Positions 14,701 to 25,179 of a DNA stretch of 64,000 nt are shown piece after piece. Every line of letters starts with the position of its first letter. Within the stretch, counting starts at the first letter, position 1. Below the pieces are notes generated by a model. That model was not told where the DNA came from. It saw only the letters and a list, made by a program, of their open reading frames with translations, and made no database searches. The position numbers and the translations under genes are program-made. Source of the DNA: Hymenolepis diminuta (Eukaryota; Platyhelminthes; Cestoda; Cyclophyllidea; Hymenolepididae); the NCBI GenBank assembly GCA_900708905.1, contig CAADRB010000001.1, positions 6,045,224 through 6,109,223 of the forward strand. Direction: 5' to 3'.

Positions 14701-16218
14701 ACTGGTAAATGTAGCATGTAATTTTCTATTCCCATCTCGTCACCTCTTTTTACACTTGTCCAAAAATAGAATCAAAGAAGTAGGCTGCAGTAGCAAGACA
14801 TTTCTTCCCTAATCGCTCATTTCCTCTTCCGTTTCATTTCTCTATATTCGCCTGTTTTCGATTTGTAGTATATTCTTAGATTAGATTTATTTGTACACTT
14901 CACCAAGTCGATTAATAGTTCACTTAAAATGATGGGCGGCTGATATTGCAGATAATTCATTGTTTAGGACAAAGCCTTTTCTTAAATTATAATATTATCC
15001 GACGGAGTTTGGAAAGCGGAACAAAATTGGTTTTTTGTTACGCCTTCCTCAAATTAGCAGCATTTCACAGGACGTGATGTAATTAGCGCCAAACTCGTAA
15101 CATCGATTCCAGCACTTATATTATGATTGGATTTTATCTCGAGTGAATTCCAGTTAGCTTTGCTATGGTAAAATTATCTGTTTTGATTACTAGGAGAGAT
15201 GACATAATCAACCGCTTAATTCGTCAACTTCTCAATCATCTCTGAGCATTACGGAAATAGACTCTCACTCAGAAACCTAGCGTCAAAGCTGAAGTTTGAA
15301 CTTTGTAACTTTAGGATATAACGCAGTGAACTAAAACCCTTAAGGGTAATATTGTTAACGTCTTAATCGACCTCATCTCTTGCTGAACTGTTATAATGTT
15401 CACCGTCTTTGGATGATTTCTCACAATTACATATACATTTGTTCTTCTAAATGGGCAAAGCTTATACTGAAAGTGCTAATTACTATATATTTTTCGAATT
15501 CGGTTTTTGCGTTTGTATTTTCGTCCTTAGGGACCTATGCTATATTGTTCTTTATTGTGATTTTTTTCTCCGAAACAATTTGGCAAATGGAAGGGATATT
15601 TTATTCCTAAAAATCCAAAAATGATCGTTTTAATCTAACTTAAATATTTTCGATTGTCAAAAGTGCTGTTTCTATATCCGAGACTATCGAAGGACCATGA
15701 TTCATTGATTTTTCTGGTTGTCTTATTAAAAGAACCGACTGGAGATGAAATTCTTTCATTGCGAAGGTAATTCCATTAAACGAAGAGAGATAAAAGTGTA
15801 TTAACAGTCTGGTTAACCAGTAGTATAACCCTGAAGAGGTTTCATTCCTAAATATGTACGCAGAATAAAATACAAATGGCCGGTTTCCGTCCATTAATCT
15901 GTATGAGTTCTACTTAGAGGATTGGAAATATTTATTTTTAAGACGTGCTTGTTTTCCATCGTAGACAATGCCATCCCGATTCAGTCCTGGTTTTCCGATC
16001 CGCAAGATACCGCTCTCCTCTGTCTCCTGCCAATTCTAGATGCCCTTCGTTTTGTCTCCGACGTGCGTTCCATTCTGAGTCGTAATTTGCATCGAGACGT
16101 TCAACTCCCAAATCTGATGGCTCCACGAGGCAGCGTCGGTTTAACTGGCAACGCCAGCAATGCAAACTCAGTCGCAGCTGCCAATTCAGCGACCCGACAG
16201 AGCCACTTTATGATGTAA
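8783..16218 (+). CDS. CTDNEP1: CTD nuclear envelope phosphatase 1 (Dullard) homologue
   Basis: Four exons join in frame: 8783-8984, 9054-9244, 12413-12641 and 15965-16218, giving 291 residues. A hydrophobic N-terminal segment (about residues 22-40) would anchor the protein in the nuclear envelope or ER. The HAD-type phosphatase motif DLDETLIHS (catalytic Asp78 and Asp80) opens exon two. Exon three carries [18 protein letters not shown] and [12 protein letters not shown], and exon four carries [18 protein letters not shown]; all are strongly conserved in this family. In animals CTDNEP1 dephosphorylates lipin and so controls phosphatidate use and nuclear membrane growth. The C-terminus carries about 35 extra Asn/Ala/Ser-rich residues beyond the point where the vertebrate protein ends. 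Introns two and three are 3.2 and 3.3 kb and show no other gene. Confidence 0.95.
10741..10800 (+). repeat. tRNA-like fragment in CTDNEP1 intron 2
   Basis: The stretch around 10755-10780 (a TAGTTAGCGGCTAGTGC core) resembles the D-arm/A-box half of a tRNA, as found at the head of tRNA-derived SINEs. No matching B box or acceptor stem was found, so it is not called a tRNA gene. Confidence 0.3.
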
Positions 16219-17600
16219 CGGGGAGAAGAATTCAACTCCACTGAACTGCATTTTGATTATTAATTTCTTTGCTGCTGCGCGCCCCAAGACGCCCGTGGTG
16301 TATTCATACTTCCATAAATTGCCACCATGAAGTGAGGTTCGATGTCTCCTGTTTCCCTGCTCTGTCTCTATATTCTGATAAACAGAATGTTTTTTTGCAA
16401 TTAATTGCCTTGTTACTTGTGGTGGTTATTGGGGTAGATTTGAAAATGAATACGATAGAGTAGTTGTTTATCTGCGTCTAAGATCATAGTGATGATCTCT
16501 CATATAAACAGCAGTAAATTTCCGTCCTAGACATTTCCCGCCAAATCAGACTGTCATTGGCTGTCTGTCAAAACCGTCAACTGATACCCAAGTGCACAAA
16601 CCCACTATTATATCCTCTTAACGACTATGGAGGTACCTAAAGATGGCCAATAGTGAAATAATCCATTTGAGCATAAAGAAGTAGATTAAAAGTAGAAAAT
16701 TAAGGTCAGGACATTTCAGCTAGTATCATCTGAATTTCTTTGACTAAGAAGAGACCATGAGTATTCCAATTCAAACATAAGCGAGTCACTGAATTCTGAC
16801 TACTACTATTCTTGTGAGGGGTCTAAGAATTATAAAAATTTGATTGATTTGCCACAATGTGATCAATCTCATTTGAAATGTGGCTGATCGGATGAAACCA
16901 GAATTCAGCTGAAATGATGCTATATTGATTCACTGAATTATCTCTTTTATCCTTTCACTATCTATTTGAAATCTTTCATCAGCTTCATTAGATGCTCCTC
17001 TGTGACAACTTTGTATTTGCGGGTTAAAGGAAGGAGATAAAGTATAAAGAGAAAACAAAATCAGAGCATCGGAGTCATTCTAAATGTGATCTGTAGATTC
17101 AAGCTTTCTTTACACCTTTTAAATATTGGTGTTACAACTTAATTAGCCTTCGAAATAAACAAAAATTTCAGAGCTCAATAATAACTTTAAAGGTAGGCTT
17201 AACTTCAAAATAATGCAGGGCAACAATCCAGTAGTTTACCACAATGTAAATCTAGCTAACAAAGAAGAGAAGATTCAAGTCTGATTGATTTGTCACAAAA
17301 CGTTTTCAGTGATTTGCTCATCACCATAACAATTTAACCATAACTTAACAACCAAATTCACCTTCCAATTTTAAGGCAACACCAGAAGTGTTTCGAACCA
17401 TATGATTTGTCGGTTACAGGACTGGATAGCCCAACTTTTATCATCCTTTTCTTGAGATCGAGGTGATGTCAGAGGCAGTATTCAATTCCAACTTCACTTT
17501 CTTATCAATAATCATCAAGGTTACATATTGTCATTTAGTAGAACTTCCCTCTCCATAGCTTGAACTGGCAAAATTGAGAGAATTGATAGATTCAGTAGGC
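16219..17600. other. intergenic DNA downstream of CTDNEP1
   Basis: This holds the CTDNEP1 3' untranslated region and AT-rich sequence with no supportable gene. A copy of dispersed repeat Y lies at about 17147-17250. Short phrases around 16845-16870 and 17281-17310 resemble each other and may be further repeat debris. Confidence 0.5.
17147..17250 (+). repeat. dispersed repeat Y, copy 1
   Basis: This is a diverged copy of a roughly 120-bp repeat also seen at 20231-20350 and 46271-46390. Shared blocks include a CAATAATAAC phrase, a TTAAAGGTAG phrase and a CAAAATAATGCAGGGCAAC phrase in the same order and spacing. It is the least conserved of the three. Confidence 0.6.
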
Positions 17601-17622
17601 TTCCCAGCACTCCTCTTTTTCT

Positions 17623-18335
17623 TTAAATGAACCTTTCTATCAATCTCTCGTTTCGCTTCCTTATCTCTTTTCTTTCCACAGACATTACAAATGTGATATC
17701 AGTAAGGAAAGTCTCCACAATAGTTCTTCCGCCGCATAGCCAGCACGGTGATGGCAGTTTCTTGTCTGAAATATTTTCCTGCCTCTTCTTCTTATTCTTC
17801 GATAGTGGTGCAATTCTTCCCACATAACCACATTCACCGGCGTTCTGTTTGACCACAGCTGCATCATCCAGGACGGTGCTCATTCTTCGACATTCATCAC
17901 CCAAGTCCCCTAAGGTGATATCATGATTTTGTTCAATCATATTAGGAAGAATTCTCACACGGACATCAGAATAGTGGGAGTCCCCAGACCACAAAAGAAC
18001 ACAAGGCACCTATAGTGACCACTTGAAGCAGCTCTCAATTCCGATTGTTCCACATTTTCACCTCTCCGGGTGACATTATCATCATCATCATTATCATCAG
18101 GCATCTCGGTCAATGTTAGGAATTTGAGACACTTGAGAAATTTTGACGATTTCTCCCCGAACAGTTCGCAGAGGATAGATGCTGCCTCCTCGAATTCGAG
18201 ATCATCTAGTTTCTTTGGACGGATGTAACTTTTTAGCCTCTTGTGTTCCGCGGTCCCCTGTCCCCTGAAGAAGAAGAAGAAAGAAGCTAACCTCCTCCTA
18301 CTCAGTGACGTCGGCCATTCAGCAATTCTCAACAC
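17623..18335 (-). mobile_element. decayed Ty3/gypsy-type gag fragment
   Basis: On the minus strand 18335-17955 encodes a capsid-like stretch (IRPKKLDDLEFEEAASILCE, then LFGEKSSKF). A frame change near 17960-18000 leads into 18009-17623, which carries the RVRILPNMIEQ...LGDLGDECRRM region that follows in gag. A zinc knuckle is recognisable near 17690-17750 (PCWLCGG in one frame, the later cysteines of a YHICNVCGKK segment in another) and is interrupted by a stop. The arrangement matches gag proteins of flatworm gypsy-like LTR retrotransposons. The frameshifts and stops make it a dead fragment. No LTRs were delimited. Confidence 0.7.
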
Positions 18336-18705
18336 ATTCTTGCATTTATCAAACTAGTTAGCAAAAATAAGATCTCCTTCTGAATCATGATGAAATTCAC
18401 TGATCTGTAAAGCAGGGTTGTTAAGGCCCAATTAAAGGATCGAATTGTCTGACTATTCAGCATTCAAGTTCATTTGACTCCTAAATTATTCCATTAATTT
18501 CAAGAAGCTTTCTTCTTGTTGTTGCAGCCCAGTTTCTCTGTATTTCAATTGTTTCATGAAATTTTCTTGCTGCTCTTTCGAGATTTGTTCGGTTTATCTT
18601 TTGCCGTAGATATTGCTTGTATCAGTTGTAAAATAACGAGTCCTTTTTCAAAACCACACCGCCAAACATTCCCAAAATATGCGCAACAATGGCAGTGGAG
18701 GTGAA

Positions 18706-18925
18706 AGGGAAGACAATTCAAAAAGATGTAAAGACATTATATAAAGCTATTCAGTAACATCGCAAAAATTGTGCACTGTACAAGGTTATTCATTATTTCA
18801 AATGGACAATGTAACAATTAAACGTAATTTTTCATATAAAAAAGAAGAAAACATTAAAAAATGTTATCACCAAGGATAAGATATTCAATATTTGCTTGCT
18901 TTCATTTTTTTCCTTGACAAATATG
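18706..18925 (+). repeat. dispersed repeat Z, copy 1
   Basis: A roughly 220-250 bp repeat that also occurs at 30962-31165 and 59490-59710. Shared blocks in order are GAAAGGGAAGACAATT, a CAGTAACATCGCA phrase, AATTGTGCACTGT, GTTATTCATTA, TTAAACGTA and a final TTTCATTTT/CTTGACA tract. No coding potential was seen. It lies just upstream of the decayed gag on the minus strand, but the other copies sit in introns. Confidence 0.75.
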
Positions 18926-19079
18926 TTAATTTTATGAACAATTAATAATAACCAGTTGATTTAATGTTTTCTTGGGTAAAAATTACTCATGGTTATCCGA
19001 CATCTCCCTGCGAAAGTTATTCATCTATATGTTTGAGTTTGATCAATCTTGGATCTTTTCGGAGATAAATTTTCTTTGG

Positions 19080-19680
19080 ATTCTTTTTCAGTTCGGAAGA
19101 TACGGTTACATACGGAGAACAGAAATATTTGCGATGGTGTATCCTGATATGGACACCAACATGAGCCATTTTCTTGTACCTAAACTGTAAAGAATTAAGA
19201 TTCGCTTTCATTATCTCATCCTCTCGAGACAAGAGAAGTTTCCTTTTGGCAATGTCAATAAATTGCTCATCCAGACCATTGAGATTATGCGGAGAGTTTA
19301 AAAAGAAGGTAGAAGTTTCTGGCGTTTCTGGACACAAAAACTTTTGGTACACCCTGATTGGAAACTACCTGGCGGAGGTTGTTAATGGTGATAAAATTTG
19401 TGGCAGATTTAATGGATATAACCTCAGGTCACTTCGAATTCAAAGCAACCACTATTAGATATAAGATTCTTCTGATAGATCTATCAAGACCGAGATCAAT
19501 GTGAGAACAATGAACGTTGGTTTGAGAGCAAATAAAATTTTGATGATAAGGAAGTGTAGCATCACCTGTATTTTGAAACTGTTTTATTTGACCGTGAAAC
19601 AGGTTTAGTAAGACCAATTTCCTCGAGTTGCTTGCATTTATTGTCCACCGGAGCCGGTCCCTTAGGACGGCAAACATGTC
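19080..19680 (-). mobile_element. decayed Ty3/gypsy-type integrase fragment
   Basis: In one minus-strand frame, ending in a TGA where a Trp codon would be expected, a YLIVVALNSK stretch is followed by PEVISIKSATNF and then NNLRQVVSNQGVPKVFVS. This is the integrase core pattern of gypsy elements. After a frame change near 19330 the 19352-19017 stretch continues with NGLDEQFIDIAKRKLLLSRE, the usual next block of the integrase. The DNG motif around the second catalytic Asp is degenerate (SRNARNF). It lies upstream of the gag fragment on the same strand, the reverse of the order in an intact element, so the two are separate or rearranged relics. Confidence 0.65.
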
Positions 19681-20230
19681 TTGGTTTAAATCGAATAAGG
19701 TTGAACCGACCAGGACATTTTAGGAATTTGATAGTGGTGGACAATGTATGAGGAGACAAAAGTATAGAAAAATTTTTTTCGTCCCTTTAGGTGGCATATT
19801 TGATTTGTCTGGTGATCTGGAGGACAGAGTTTGGGGACTGATTATTGCTTTGGCACGATAGGCTGGGAGACAAGTCGTGCTGGAACGACCTGACTCATGA
19901 AAGACATTTACTCTAACGTATGTCACCGTTGGTCGTCCTAACTAGAGTTATATTAGGAACCTCCTTAGGAGTAACGGGTATAACCGGAGACTGAATTAAG
20001 TTTTTATAAGAATTTACAGAAATAGTGTATTTAGATATGCTAGGGATATCCGAAGACATTTTAACCGCAAAAGGAACCTTTATTTCTGTGGATAAGCTTT
20101 CAAGCATTTTGTAAAGAATTGGGCGATCCAATGTCTGTTGAAAAACCGGAAACCTTTTTACTCTCAGCATTGCAAAATCATCGTGGAGGGTAAATTATAT
20201 GTGCTCGCCACTTCTAATGACTTAATCAAT
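19681..20230 (-). other. possible further retroelement debris
   Basis: Several short minus-strand open frames (for example 20170-19913 and 19926-19720) abut the integrase fragment and could be eroded pol sequence. None could be matched to a protease, reverse transcriptase or RNase H motif. Confidence 0.3.
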
Positions 20231-20350
20231 CTCCGAAATAGCCACAAATCCGAGAATTAAATAATAACATGAAAATGCCTTAAAGGTAGACTTCGTTCCA
20301 AAATTATGCAAAGCAGCGAACCTGAAATTTAGCACATTTTAACGAATATG
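20231..20350 (+). repeat. dispersed repeat Y, copy 2
   Basis: Closely similar to 46271-46390. Both contain AATAGCCACAAATCC, an AATAATAACA phrase, AAATGCCTTAAAG, CCAAAATTATG and AATTTAGCACATTTTAAC in the same order and nearly the same spacing. A weaker third copy is at 17147-17250. No coding potential was seen. Confidence 0.85.
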
Positions 20351-21960
20351 CAAATTGTTAATTTATCTCTTGGATAAAATTAACTATTTTTTATCCAATA
20401 ATTGGTCATAGTTCACTTCTTTTGCGTTCTATTTTTTTCAGTGTCCAAAGTCGTGATTTGATCTTCGTCTCCTTAATGAATTCATATTTGATGAGTCCAG
20501 ATCTCACGAACTAATGTATCAATTTGAATGGTTGGTCAATCACTTTAAGAAGCGTTTTTTTTAGTCCAATAGCCGTGATAAGCGTTAACTTAAGCTGTAA
20601 ACTTCATATAATAGTTTTTCAACCATCTGTGATTTTACGACTTTTTAAATCTATTTTCTTCATACCTCACTTGAGTACATTGTCGTTTAAAAGTACTCGA
20701 ATCTATGTTCTATATTCATTCGTGCGCCTGGATGCCTCTTCGTCAAATGCATGAATTCATACCCATCTTCTGCAGGTTGAAATTCTTTTAAGTTCCCAAA
20801 CAGCTAACGCAAGTATCGACATACCGTGATTATGTGTCCGCGTTCATCTTAAATTCACTGCACTCTCAAATGAAATTTTTATTTAATTCCTCAGTATTAT
20901 TTTTTACTATTATGCTGCTGTTAGCTAAGCCATTACCTAAAGTAATCCAATTTACCACAATCGATTTCTGGTCCAATTTAAGCAAAAATATCACCCATAA
21001 TAGCAGTTATTTAGTTTAAGAATGTATTAAATAAATTATTATTCATCACGAGTGAGATAATATTGGCGAAAAAAATTGGAAAAGAACTTTTTATGCTCCT
21101 TGACATAAGTCGTTCACTTTTAAAGTAAAAAGCGCTTTTATCCATCCTTCATGACTGAGATTTTATTTTTAAGTGTTTGCCTCATACTGTTCGGTCACTA
21201 AATGCACGTAATTAACTTTTCATTCTACGAAGTGGTTTATTTAGGTCGCAATAGGTTTAGCTATAATTAGAATTTCAGAGCCTTATTCGGTTTGCCTTTT
21301 ATAAATCAGAAATACAAAAAAAACACACAAAACATGAGATTTCACTTGAAATTCACCTGAAGTTTCTTAAACCCCTCGAAATTGCATCATAGAAACAAAA
21401 ATTTTGAATTATGCGTGACTGTTTTTGTCGATCTTTGCTTCCATCTGAGCTCGTATTTCTGCATTGATGCGTCTTCTTTGCACTCGAATTACTGATTTTG
21501 AGACGTCATTGTATGCCGATAACTTGGCATTTTCTCAAATATTTAAGAGTCTGGAGATTTTTATATGGTGTTAATTTTAAATTATACTGATAAAAATCCA
21601 CGTATTGAAGTGGATATTGTCTAGACAGCCTAATTCTTAATGCCATTAAGTACGTTCAATTACTGGTTTCATCTCTAATTGAAATCTAAATTAACATTAC
21701 TTAGCAACGTAATTTAATATTTTTATTAATTCGAACCATGTAAGTTTCGACAATGAAAGACATTTTATTCTTGTTTTAGCGATGGAAATGATTTTACCGT
21801 AAATAAGCATCTAATCAATATCTACTGTTACTCAAAAATGAATTTCGGAATAGAATTTAGGATTTGGATGAACAATGATATACAAGTTAATAGGAATTCG
21901 AAATAGAGGTCGATAAATTTCAAATTATATACATTTTGCAGTGACCCAACTCTAACATGT
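20351..21960. other. gene-free AT-rich DNA
   Basis: No conserved coding exon, RNA gene or clear repeat was recognised here. Open frames present are short, start without context and show no recognisable motif. Confidence 0.5.
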
Positions 21961-21964
21961 AAAA

Positions 21965-22145
21965 TGCGCCGTTGATCTGGTGGTCACGTCAGAGGTCAGG
22001 AGATCAATGCTCATCGGTGCACATGCATTGCTGTGGTTAATCAGTAGCACTGGCTAATTCTGGGCAACAAGAGGGTTAGTAGAATGCGAATTTCTCAAAA
22101 GAGGTACTCCAAATTGCCTTCTTCTATCCAAGTCAATTATTGGTA
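21965..22145 (+). repeat. SINE-like repeat S, copy 1
   Basis: Aligns by eye with 35284-35465. Shared features in order are a GGTGGTCAC or GTGGTCACC start, a GAGGTC phrase, a TGCACAT phrase, GACTAATTGCCCAG (here GGCTAATTCTGGGC), AAAATGCGAGTTTT (here TAGAATGCGAATTT) and a final CCAAGT phrase. It is non-coding and diverged. Confidence 0.55.
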
Positions 22146-22677
22146 ACACCTTTTGATGGTGTCTGAAAATTTGTTTGAATCACCCATTTCGGATCATTTT
22201 ACTTTTCAAAATTGATATCTACCTTTAAATTCAAATTCTTCTTAAACTCATTGTGATTGTGCATTTTCCTGCTTGTTGAAAATTCACTCCTGTCAGGATG
22301 TCAATATGATGTTCAGAGGCTTCATCTCTTGCGCACTGGATTACCGATCATTGAGTTTTCTACGCTCGTGTCTGGATTTCAAATCTCGACACTGACTCAG
22401 TTATCGGACAACCAGGCACCTAATCAGTTCCAATGAGTCCTAATACATATTGGTGAAATTAATTTCTTAATAGTTAGAAGTTCAAATGAGAAGTTGCGAA
22501 GGCTATAAACATGTTCCTTTTTTCCTTCTGATTCTGAGCAATTGTCAGAATGTAACTTTAGTGAGAACTTGGCAGAAGCAGGTTATGTTAATAATGACGT
22601 AGCTTAATTAGATTTGCATTTCGACACATGGCCACTGGCATATTCGGGATTTGGCATGGGTCATTGCACTTTAAGTT

Positions 22678-23890
22678 TACTATCAAATCTTAAACTTTGA
22701 AACAACTGTTTATTTTGTTTTTACAAAACACAACTGCATTTATTAGATTATTTAACATTTTTCACTCTTTTAATATATTCGATTTTTCCAAGCCCGTGGA
22801 AGAAATCACATCAACGCATGAGTTGCAATGAGGGAGAGTCCTCGGGAGCCATTTTTGTTAACCAGTACTGTTGGCAATCCACGAATATCGATGTTGATCT
22901 GCCAGCAGTGTATTTTGATTACTCCTTTGAGTTTTTGGTTACTTTCAGACTTACTTTAGTGTTTTAAAGTATTTTCACTGACCCACTTTCCATCAGTGTA
23001 AGTTACTTGAATTCTGAAGTCAAAATTCCTGAACCATCTTTGAAACAACTAGATTGCTGAAGGAAGAAGACTTTAAGGTACTTCGCCTGCTAATAAGAAA
23101 CCTAAAGTTGTACACATAGTAGCTGCTACCAGCTATTCTTGGCTGTTAGAAGCAGTCGATGTATCATTATGGGAAAACAAACCGCCCAATAAAATTTGAA
23201 CATTCAGGTCATAAACTTACTCAGGAACCTAAGGATCAAATCCTAAAATAGGAAACATGAAATAATTCACTTAGTTACACTTATTAGGTAATTAATCCGG
23301 AATTCTAGTAAGGTATGACCTTTGAACATCTCGAATTTATTCCACACTTCTCCACGATTCCCCTTTCACCACTTCCCTGTGTTTTAATTAAAATTGCAAT
23401 ACTTTGCTTTGACTTGAGTTATAATAATTTATAATCCGGGTATCGTTTTCCTCATCGGTTAAGGGTCCAAATCAATTTTTTCATAACTAAGTTAAATTCA
23501 AATTAAAACACCTTAAATTTATTTCATCAAAATTAACTTTAGAATAAATTTGTGAAACTCTTCATAGTTCGTCTTAAGTGAAGGATAAACGTGGATAATG
23601 TAGCTCTTTAAGGTCAACAGCATTAATAAATGCCATGAATAAATGCATACATGGGATCAATTATGAGAATATGAATAGTACTTTTATTGATTTCATAAGG
23701 GAACAACATCTCAATGTGTTTATTATCTGATGTTTTTACTTTTCAATGTGTGTAAAGAACTGCCTCTTCTCATTATCCATATATAGAATGATATTTTTAC
23801 TAAATCATACAGTGAAGTTTGTTTAAAACACATGACAATATTCTATTCATTAGCATCGTCACGCTAGAAATTCAAAAAATTAGTACAAAA
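22678..23890 (+). repeat. imperfect tandem duplication, unit 1
   Basis: Anchors in this unit recur in the same order about 1.3-1.5 kb downstream: GAAACAACTGTTTATTTTG near 22700, ACTCAGGAACCT near 23219, TAATCCGGAATTC at 23293, a TTATTCC...CCCTTTCAC block near 23337, and ACAATATTCT...CACGCTAGAAATT near 23835-23870. Divergence is heavy, so the duplication is old. No gene is visible inside. Confidence 0.65.
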
Positions 23891-24124
23891 AAATTTTTTT
23901 TCATTACTCTCATTGTGGCAGCAAAATTTAATCTGCACACGTTTGAACTACAGGTTTTCTCCTGTCAATATTCTGTCCCTGGACAACTACAATCGGAAAT
24001 CAACCTCAATGCTCCCTAGACTACGTCAATGGCGATGCAGTTTTATAATTGATTTCAATTTCGGAAGATGGCCTTTAATGTATTGACTAATCAATTTTTT
24101 GGTATTCACTATTGTACTTGAAGA

Positions 24125-25175
24125 TAACTATCAAAGTTTGAATTGCGAAACAACTGTTTATTTTGGTTTAGTGAAAAGCAGTTGCATATTGTTTCATGCT
24201 ATCTGCATCATTCGTACTTAAATATTTTAAACATCCCAAGGTTCATCAAATGAATTTTAATAATATTTGATTTGGGTAGGAGAGAGTATTCTGCAATCGC
24301 TCTCATGAGAAACTGTCATTGTGCCACTTCACCTCTTTATCAAAATTTAATAGTGCGGTTAGCCTCCACATCAGTGGATGTGCGCCCATGACCACCGATC
24401 TTGTGACTTTAAAACTGGTACGCGATCACTTGAGTGTTTGCATTAGGGTTTAATTACTTACAGATATTCCGTAATGTCCCGATATCTTTTATCCGCAATC
24501 AAAATAAATAATTTAGGTAACTTTGACACAAAGAGATGATCCTGGTTGGGAGATTGTGGCTTCCTTATAAACCGAAGAGCTACCTTAGAGATTTATGCAT
24601 TTTCCAGGGCATCCAGTTGATACTAGATAATCTAGTTAGTTAAAAGTTAAATGTATCGAGGTGATATGACATTTGTTTTAGTTACTAGGGCAATACAATC
24701 TGAACTTCGTCGAATTAGATTACTCAGGAACCTATTGCTGAAATCCTGAAAAATGGAAATTGAAACCTTGAGAGATAACTCACTGCTTTACATCTTTTCA
24801 GCTATTAATCCGGAATTCGAAAAAAATATTGCCTTGATGCGCTAATTTATTCCCTATTTCCATTTAATGTCCCTTTCACACCATTTACTACTGTTCAATG
24901 CAAGCAATAAAATTGACATCAATATAGCAATTTAAGTAAAGGATTATTAACGTTTAGGTAGTTTAAATCACACCTTCCAGTAAACTTTACGTGTTGATTT
25001 GAACTTATAACAAAACTATATTTCATTGTAATACTCTCTGATATTTTTATACTTTTAACGATTTATTAGACGTCTCTTGCCTATCCGGACACTTAAAAGG
25101 AATTAAATATTGATATCTTTGAATGAACTCGTGACAATATTCCACTTTTTAGCGACAACACGCTAGAAATTTAAA
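24125..25175 (+). repeat. imperfect tandem duplication, unit 2
   Basis: Second copy of the unit at 22678-23890, with the matching anchors at about 24147, 24722, 24806, 24845 and 25135-25170. The changing offset between anchors (about 1450, 1500, 1513 and 1300 bp) shows several insertions and deletions since the duplication. Confidence 0.65.
24355..24440 (-). repeat. SINE-like repeat S, inverted fragment
   Basis: The reverse complement contains a GTCACAAGATCGGTGGTC...GCGCACATCC run resembling the GTCACAAGACCGATCC...GCACATTCC part of the copy at 35284-35465. It sits inside the second unit of the tandem duplication. Confidence 0.4.
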
Positions 25176-25179
25176 AAAA

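Noticed and set aside
15922..16463. Antisense and downstream open frames overlapping CTDNEP1 exon four
   Set aside because: They are shadows of the real exon or lie in its 3' untranslated region and have no motif.
20524..21019. Two hydrophobic plus-strand open frames in the gene-free region
   Set aside because: Composition follows the T-rich DNA, there is no recognisable motif, and no splice or conservation support.
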